Assembly: GCF_000385375.1 (NCBI RefSeq)
Contig: NZ_ARVV01000001.1
Coordinates: forward strand, 1,860,001-1,924,000
From: Methyloversatilis discipulorum
GTDB taxonomy: Bacteria; Pseudomonadota; Gammaproteobacteria; Burkholderiales; Rhodocyclaceae
Direction: 5' to 3'
Length of the DNA stretch: 64,000 bases
Made by a program: the position numbers and the translations under genes. How positions within the stretch are numbered: the stretch's first letter is position 1; each line of letters opens with the position of its first letter. Under the pieces are notes generated by a model. It saw only the letters and a list, made by a program, of their open reading frames with translations. It ran no database searches and was not told where the DNA came from. This document shows, in pieces, positions 60,051 to 64,000 of this stretch.

Positions 60051-62942
60051 TCAGCCGCAACTCCCCACCGCCCCGCAGGCCGTGCAGAAATCGCAACCGT
60101 CCTTCCGTATCACCGACTGGTTGCCGCACTCGTTGCACAGCGCGCCCTGCATGAGCTTGGGTTCGTCGTCGCCGCGCGGGGCTTCGAGGATGCCCATTTC
60201 GCGGGTGGGGTAGCCGTCCTCGTCGAGGATGCCCAGCATCGCGTAGCGGTGGATGATGAGGCGGGCGACGTAGGCGACGGTCGAGGGCCAGTTCTGCTGG
60301 CGGCGGGTGCCGGGCACGAAGGCCATGAAGTCGCCGAGCGGTTCCGGGTAGCTGATGAGCTTGCGCAGCTTCATGCCTATCCAGGCCGGGTCCATCACGC
60401 GCATGTCGAGCGCGAGGATGCGGGTGAGGCCGTCGAGCGCGCGCGGGTAGTTGCCGGACAGCCACACCGAGTAGGGGCGGGTTTCGCCGCCGGGCAGTGT
60501 GATTTCCTTCAGGCCGAGCACGAAGTCTTCACCGGTTGCCGGATTGCTGATGTCCACTGTCCAGCTCAGCGTGCCGTCGGTACCGGTCTTCGGCTCCTGC
60601 ACGGCGAACAGGGTGTCGAGCACCGGCGTCGGCGCTTCGCGGTCAAGCGCGCCGAGCTTGTCACAGCGGTAGCGGATGACGTTCGCGAAGGCGGCGACCA
60701 CCCCCGGCATGCGGCGGTGTTCGCCGGTCGGCGGGAAGGGCAGGTCGAAGCTGGCGTCGCCGACGGTCTTGGCCAGCACGTCGAGCTTGAGCTTGAGCCA
60801 GCCCGGATCGTTGGCACGCATGTCCATCGACAGCGTCTTGGCGACGGCACCGAGGCCGCGCGGCTGGTTGGCGCCATTGACCCAAACTTCGAAAGGCAGC
60901 GGCTGGATGCGGCCGTCCGGGCCTTCGTTCTCGGTATGGCCGACGAAGAGCGCGAATTCGCCGCCCGGTGTCTTCAGCATATAGGTCCAGCTCGGGTTGC
61001 CGTCGCTCATGTCCGGCCGGCCGGGCCAGCGCAGGCTGGACAGCACCGGCGCCGGCAGCGCGCCGATGGACAGGCGCTGATTGGCGCCGCCGGTGACCAG
61101 TTCGACGTCGTGCGGCTGCTTCTTCTCTTCCGTCTTCGGCGTGTCGACCGACAGCACGCTGCCGAGCACGCTGTTCGGGCGGTAGGTGGCCAGGCCCTTG
61201 AGGCCGGCCTTCCACGCGGCGAGGTAGAGGTCCTCGAAGTCGGCGTAGGGGTAGTCGGCCGGCACGTTCACCGTCTTCGAAATCGAGGTGTCGATGTAGG
61301 GCGCAACCGCGGCCACCATGTCCTTGTGCGCGGCGGCGGAAATTTCCAGCGCGGTGACGAACCAGGGCGGCAGTTTTTCCATGTCGCCGCCGAGGTGCTT
61401 GAACAGGCGCCAGGCGTAGTCCTCGACCGCGTATTCCTTGAAGGTGCCGTCGGCCATGCGCTTCTTGCGCGTGTAGGTCCAGGAGAAGGGCGGTTCGATG
61501 CCGTTGCTGGCGTTGTCGGCGAAGGCCAGCGAAATGGTGCCGGTGGGCGCGATCGACAGCAGGTGCGAATTGCGCAGGCCGTGCTTGCGGATCTGCTCCT
61601 TCACCTCGGCCGGCAGGCGCGACGCGAAGTTACCGCCCGACAGATACATGTCGGCGTTGAACAGCGGGAAGCTGCCGCGCTCCTTGGCCAGCTCGACCGA
61701 GGCAAGGTAGGCGGCGTCGCGCATCACTTCGGAAATGCGCGAGGCCATCAGCCGCGCTTCCTGTGAGTCATAGCGCTGGCGCAGCATGATGAGGGTGTCG
61801 CCCAGGCCGGTGAAGCCGAGGCCGACGCGGCGCTTGGCCATCGCTTCGTCATGCTGCTGTTGCAGCGGCCAGTGCGTCACGTCGAGCACGTTGTCCAGCA
61901 TGCGGATGGCGACCGCCACCACTTCGCGGAAACCGTCGAAGTCGAATTCGGCCGCTTCGGAGAAGGGCCGCTTGACGAAGCGCACCAGATTGATCGAGCC
62001 GAGGTCGCAGCAGCCATAGGGCGGCAGCGGCTGTTCGGCGCAGGGGTTGGTCGCCTCGATGCGCTCGCAGTAGTAGAGGTTGTTGTCGCGGTTGATGCGG
62101 TCGAGGAACAGGATGCCCGGCTCGGCGTGGTCGTAGGTCGAGCGCATGATCTGGTCCCACAGATCACGGGCGCGCGGCTTCGCATAGACCCACAGGCCGT
62201 CCTCGCGCTGGTAGGCGCCGGCTGCCTTCAGGTCGGGTGCCGGCTCGGCCTTGTGCACCAGGTCGACCGTGGTGTCGGCTTCGACCGCCTTCATGAACAC
62301 GTCGGTCACGCCGACCGACACGTTGAAATTGGTCAGGTCGCCACCGTCCTTGGCGTGGATGAACTGTTCGATGTCCGGGTGATCGCAGCGCAGCACGCCC
62401 ATCTGCGCGCCGCGGCGGCTGCCGGCGGATTCCACGGTTTCGCACGAGCGGTCGAACACGCGCATGTAGCTCACCGGGCCGGAGGCGCGCGATTGCGTGC
62501 CGCGCACGCGGGCGCCCACCGGACGGATGCTGGAGAAGTCGTAGCCGACGCCGCCACCGCGGCGCATCGTTTCAGCGGCCTGTGCCAGCGCGGTGTAGAT
62601 GCCGGGGCGTTCGTCTTCGATCTCGGTGATCGAGTCGCCGACCGGCTGCACGAAGCAGTTGATCAGCGTCGCGGTGAGATTGGTGCCGGCGGCAGAGCTG
62701 ATGCGGCCGGCGGGTACGAAGCCGCGGTCCTGCGCTTCGAGGAATTTCGCTTCCCAGTGTGCGCGGCGGTCTTCCGCCTCGGCCTGGGCCAGTGCCTTCG
62801 CTACGCGGCGGCGCACTTCGGCGACGGTGGTTTCGCCGCCCTTGGCGTACTTTTCGATCAGCACTTCGCCTGAAATTTCCTGCTCCGGCAGGCAGGCGAT
62901 TTTTTCCTCTTCGGTCAGTGGGACAAGATCGATCTGTTGCAT
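60051..62942 (-). CDS. nrdJ: Adenosylcobalamin-dependent (class II) ribonucleotide reductase
   Basis: 963 residues from ATG 62942, which follows GGGAGGAGCCCAC; longer in-frame starts upstream are rejected. The catalytic core shows the first active-site Cys (TLINCFVQP), the radical-site region [20 protein letters not shown] with Asn, Cys and Glu, and the loop [12 protein letters not shown]. From residue ~660 two TSCPD-type domains lie in tandem. The C-terminus is a zinc-ribbon-like Cys cluster ([19 protein letters not shown]) that would reduce the active site. It makes deoxyribonucleotides with or without oxygen and needs B12. No cobalamin riboswitch is seen upstream. Confidence 0.93.
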   Translation of the reverse strand: MQQIDLVPLTEEEKIACLPEQEISGEVLIEKYAKGGETTVAEVRRRVAKALAQAEAEDRRAHWEAKFLEAQDRGFVPAGRISSAAGTNLTATLINCFVQPVGDSITEIEDERPGIYTALAQAAETMRRGGGVGYDFSSIRPVGARVRGTQSRASGPVSYMRVFDRSCETVESAGSRRGAQMGVLRCDHPDIEQFIHAKDGGDLTNFNVSVGVTDVFMKAVEADTTVDLVHKAEPAPDLKAAGAYQREDGLWVYAKPRARDLWDQIMRSTYDHAEPGILFLDRINRDNNLYYCERIEATNPCAEQPLPPYGCCDLGSINLVRFVKRPFSEAAEFDFDGFREVVAVAIRMLDNVLDVTHWPLQQQHDEAMAKRRVGLGFTGLGDTLIMLRQRYDSQEARLMASRISEVMRDAAYLASVELAKERGSFPLFNADMYLSGGNFASRLPAEVKEQIRKHGLRNSHLLSIAPTGTISLAFADNASNGIEPPFSWTYTRKKRMADGTFKEYAVEDYAWRLFKHLGGDMEKLPPWFVTALEISAAAHKDMVAAVAPYIDTSISKTVNVPADYPYADFEDLYLAAWKAGLKGLATYRPNSVLGSVLSVDTPKTEEKKQPHDVELVTGGANQRLSIGALPAPVLSSLRWPGRPDMSDGNPSWTYMLKTPGGEFALFVGHTENEGPDGRIQPLPFEVWVNGANQPRGLGAVAKTLSMDMRANDPGWLKLKLDVLAKTVGDASFDLPFPPTGEHRRMPGVVAAFANVIRYRCDKLGALDREAPTPVLDTLFAVQEPKTGTDGTLSWTVDISNPATGEDFVLGLKEITLPGGETRPYSVWLSGNYPRALDGLTRILALDMRVMDPAWIGMKLRKLISYPEPLGDFMAFVPGTRRQQNWPSTVAYVARLIIHRYAMLGILDEDGYPTREMGILEAPRGDDEPKLMQGALCNECGNQSVIRKDGCDFCTACGAVGSCG

Positions 62943-63159
62943 GTGTGGGCTCCTCCCTGACGTGAATCTTTCGATTCTAGGCCGCTGATACGAGGTCGGA
63001 CAGCCTTGACAGGGGCGTGTTCCGGCGGTCGTCCGCGTCCCTGCTGGCATTGGCTGCGATGTCCACGGCCCGGCGGGCGATTGCGGTGCACCATGACAGT
63101 GCGAGGGCGCGGGGGTGGGGAAAGGCCCGGCGGCAATTACCTCTGGTCACGGGCGGCAT

Positions 63160-63510
63160 TCCTTGTGAGAGCAGCCTTGGCCGCGATGCGGCCGCTGCTG
63201 TCCGCAGGCTGCGATGCAGGCCGCTGTCGGGGTCAGAAGACCCCTCCCACAGAACCCCGGCTCTGGCTCCGTCGGCGGAGCAGGCGCACACCCTTGTGGG
63301 AGCGGCCTTGGCCGCGACACGGCCTGTGCTGTCCGCCGGCTTCGATGCAGGTTGCTGTCGGGGTCAGAAGACCCCTCCCACAGGACCCCGGCTCTGGCTC
63401 CGACGGCGGAGCGGGCGAACACCCCTGTGGGAGCGGTCTTCTGACCGCGACTCGGCGGTTGCGGTCCGCTGGCTTCGATTCAGGCTGCTATCGCGAGCAA
63501 GCTCGCTACC
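63160..63510 (+). repeat. Palindromic intergenic repeats (three units)
   Basis: Same family as at 21088. GGGGTCAGAAGACCCC occurs near 63229 and 63359, GCGGCCTTGGCCGC near 63306 and a changed form GCGGTCTTCTGACCGC near 63434, where the two hairpin types are merged. A further AGCAAGCTCGCT hairpin closes the array near 63490. Confidence 0.85.
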
Positions 63511-63522
63511 ACCGGCTCAGTG

Positions 63523-63999
63523 TCAGCCGTGCAGCACGCGCTGGCTGCGCTGGGCGAAATAGAACCACTCGTTGCCCGGCGTGGCGGCGGGATTGGGGAA
63601 GACGATGAAGCCGTCGCGTCGGGCGCGTACTTCGCTGCCGTCCTCGCGCGTGCCGATCAGGTCGCCGGCGGACACCGGGTCGAAGCTGGCCCACGGGCGC
63701 GCGAACGTGTCACCGGCATGCAGACGGTCGATCACTTCGACCAGCTTCAGCAGTTCGCAGTCGGAGCGCGCAGGCGGCCGTGTTTCGTCGGTCAGGCCGA
63801 GGTGGGCCAGCGTGTTGCGGATCGCCCGCCAGGCGAAATCGGGCGCGGCCGGGTCTTCGTGCTGGCCGCATTCGAGCGTGATCGCGTAGCCGCCCATGCG
63901 GCGCATGTATTCGGTGGTGCCGACGCCGTAGTCGGGGTCGGTGCTGAGCAGTTGCGCACGCTCGGTCGGCGCGGTGCGCGCGAGCCGGGTGCGCACGCC
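63523..63999 (-). CDS. Succinylglutamate desuccinylase/aspartoacylase-family protein, C-terminal part
   Basis: The frame runs off the end of the window, so only the last ~159 residues are present. The segment GGYAITLECGQHEDPAAPDF holds the catalytic Glu of the AstE/aspartoacylase family. It is followed by the C-terminal beta-barrel (SAGDLIGTREDGSEVRARRD, GFIVFPNPAATPGNEWFYFA), which matches the family end. The zinc ligands of the N-terminal half lie outside the window. It hydrolyses N-acyl or related amide groups; the exact substrate cannot be told. Confidence 0.78.
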   Translation of the reverse strand, partial: GVRTRLARTAPTERAQLLSTDPDYGVGTTEYMRRMGGYAITLECGQHEDPAAPDFAWRAIRNTLAHLGLTDETRPPARSDCELLKLVEVIDRLHAGDTFARPWASFDPVSAGDLIGTREDGSEVRARRDGFIVFPNPAATPGNEWFYFAQRSQRVLHG

Positions 64000-64000
64000 G

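Noticed and set aside
59710..60213. 167-codon plus-strand frame between the small membrane protein and nrdJ
   Set aside because: It runs through the nrdJ terminator and into the nrdJ 3' end, so it cannot be a real gene as a whole; no motif in its first half.
60249..61766. Long plus-strand open frame opposite nrdJ
   Set aside because: Antisense shadow with biased composition, no start context or motif.
62943..63160. Cobalamin riboswitch upstream of nrdJ
   Set aside because: B12-dependent enzymes are often so controlled, but no B12-box-like sequence or suitable leader structure could be seen.
1..64000. tRNA or rRNA genes, including as integration targets
   Set aside because: No cloverleaf with a TTCGAATC-type T-loop and no rRNA-like stretch was noticed by eye; a tRNAscan run would be decisive.

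Overview
The window is GC-rich, gene-dense chromosomal DNA from a Gram-negative bacterium. Its contents suggest a betaproteobacterium of the Rhodocyclales or a methylotrophic relative: two pqqA genes, NarL-type signalling next to a BtsT/CstA transporter, class II ribonucleotide reductase, c-di-GMP enzymes, DUF1328/CsbD stress genes and typical beta/gammaproteobacterial operons. This placement is inferred from gene content only. No rRNA, tRNA or CRISPR array was seen.

Layout. 1-11.2 kb: end of a methyltransferase-like gene, pqqA copy 1, a YddG exporter, an AraC regulator divergent from an Ohr peroxidase and an alpha/beta hydrolase, a four-gene minus-strand ion/stress operon (YbaL antiporter, P-type ATPase, tandem UspA, Ca/Na antiporter), then pqqA copy 2. 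11.3-15.2 kb: a lower-GC island of minus-strand hypothetical genes, a hipB with a 40-residue hipA stub, two integron attC sites and a junction that matches the end of class 1 attI. 15.6-21.1 kb: a small membrane protein and the yhiI-rbbA-yhhJ ABC operon. 21.8-25.1 kb: ovoA-ovoB, an ovothiol biosynthesis operon. 25.3-36.5 kb: LysR/GST/PNPOx-like genes, then a histidine kinase-response regulator-FUSC operon divergent from cstA/btsT-yjiX-yjiA. 36.5-47 kb: rnk, a cupin, a Sel1-ExbB-DUF2149 group, a DUF1328-ferritin-CsbD stress group, two diguanylate cyclases, a DUF3014 protein and a LuxR regulator. 48.2-59.0 kb: a large integron cassette array with about 15 attC sites, all genes on the minus strand, and no integrase. 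59.5-64 kb: a small membrane protein, nrdJ and the end of an aspartoacylase-family gene.

The most unusual feature is the split, integrase-less integron. One cassette (491 bp, 2 mismatches) occurs at both loci about 43 kb apart, directly beside the attI-like site at the first. A gene-less cassette occurs three times in the second. Cassette products include a secreted SUFU-domain protein, a secreted WD40 protein, a Sel1 protein, lipoproteins and membrane proteins.

A second genome-wide feature is a family of palindromic intergenic repeats (a GCGGCC-TT-GGCCGC hairpin alternating with GGGGTCAGAAGACCCC). It fills five gene borders, mostly between convergent genes.
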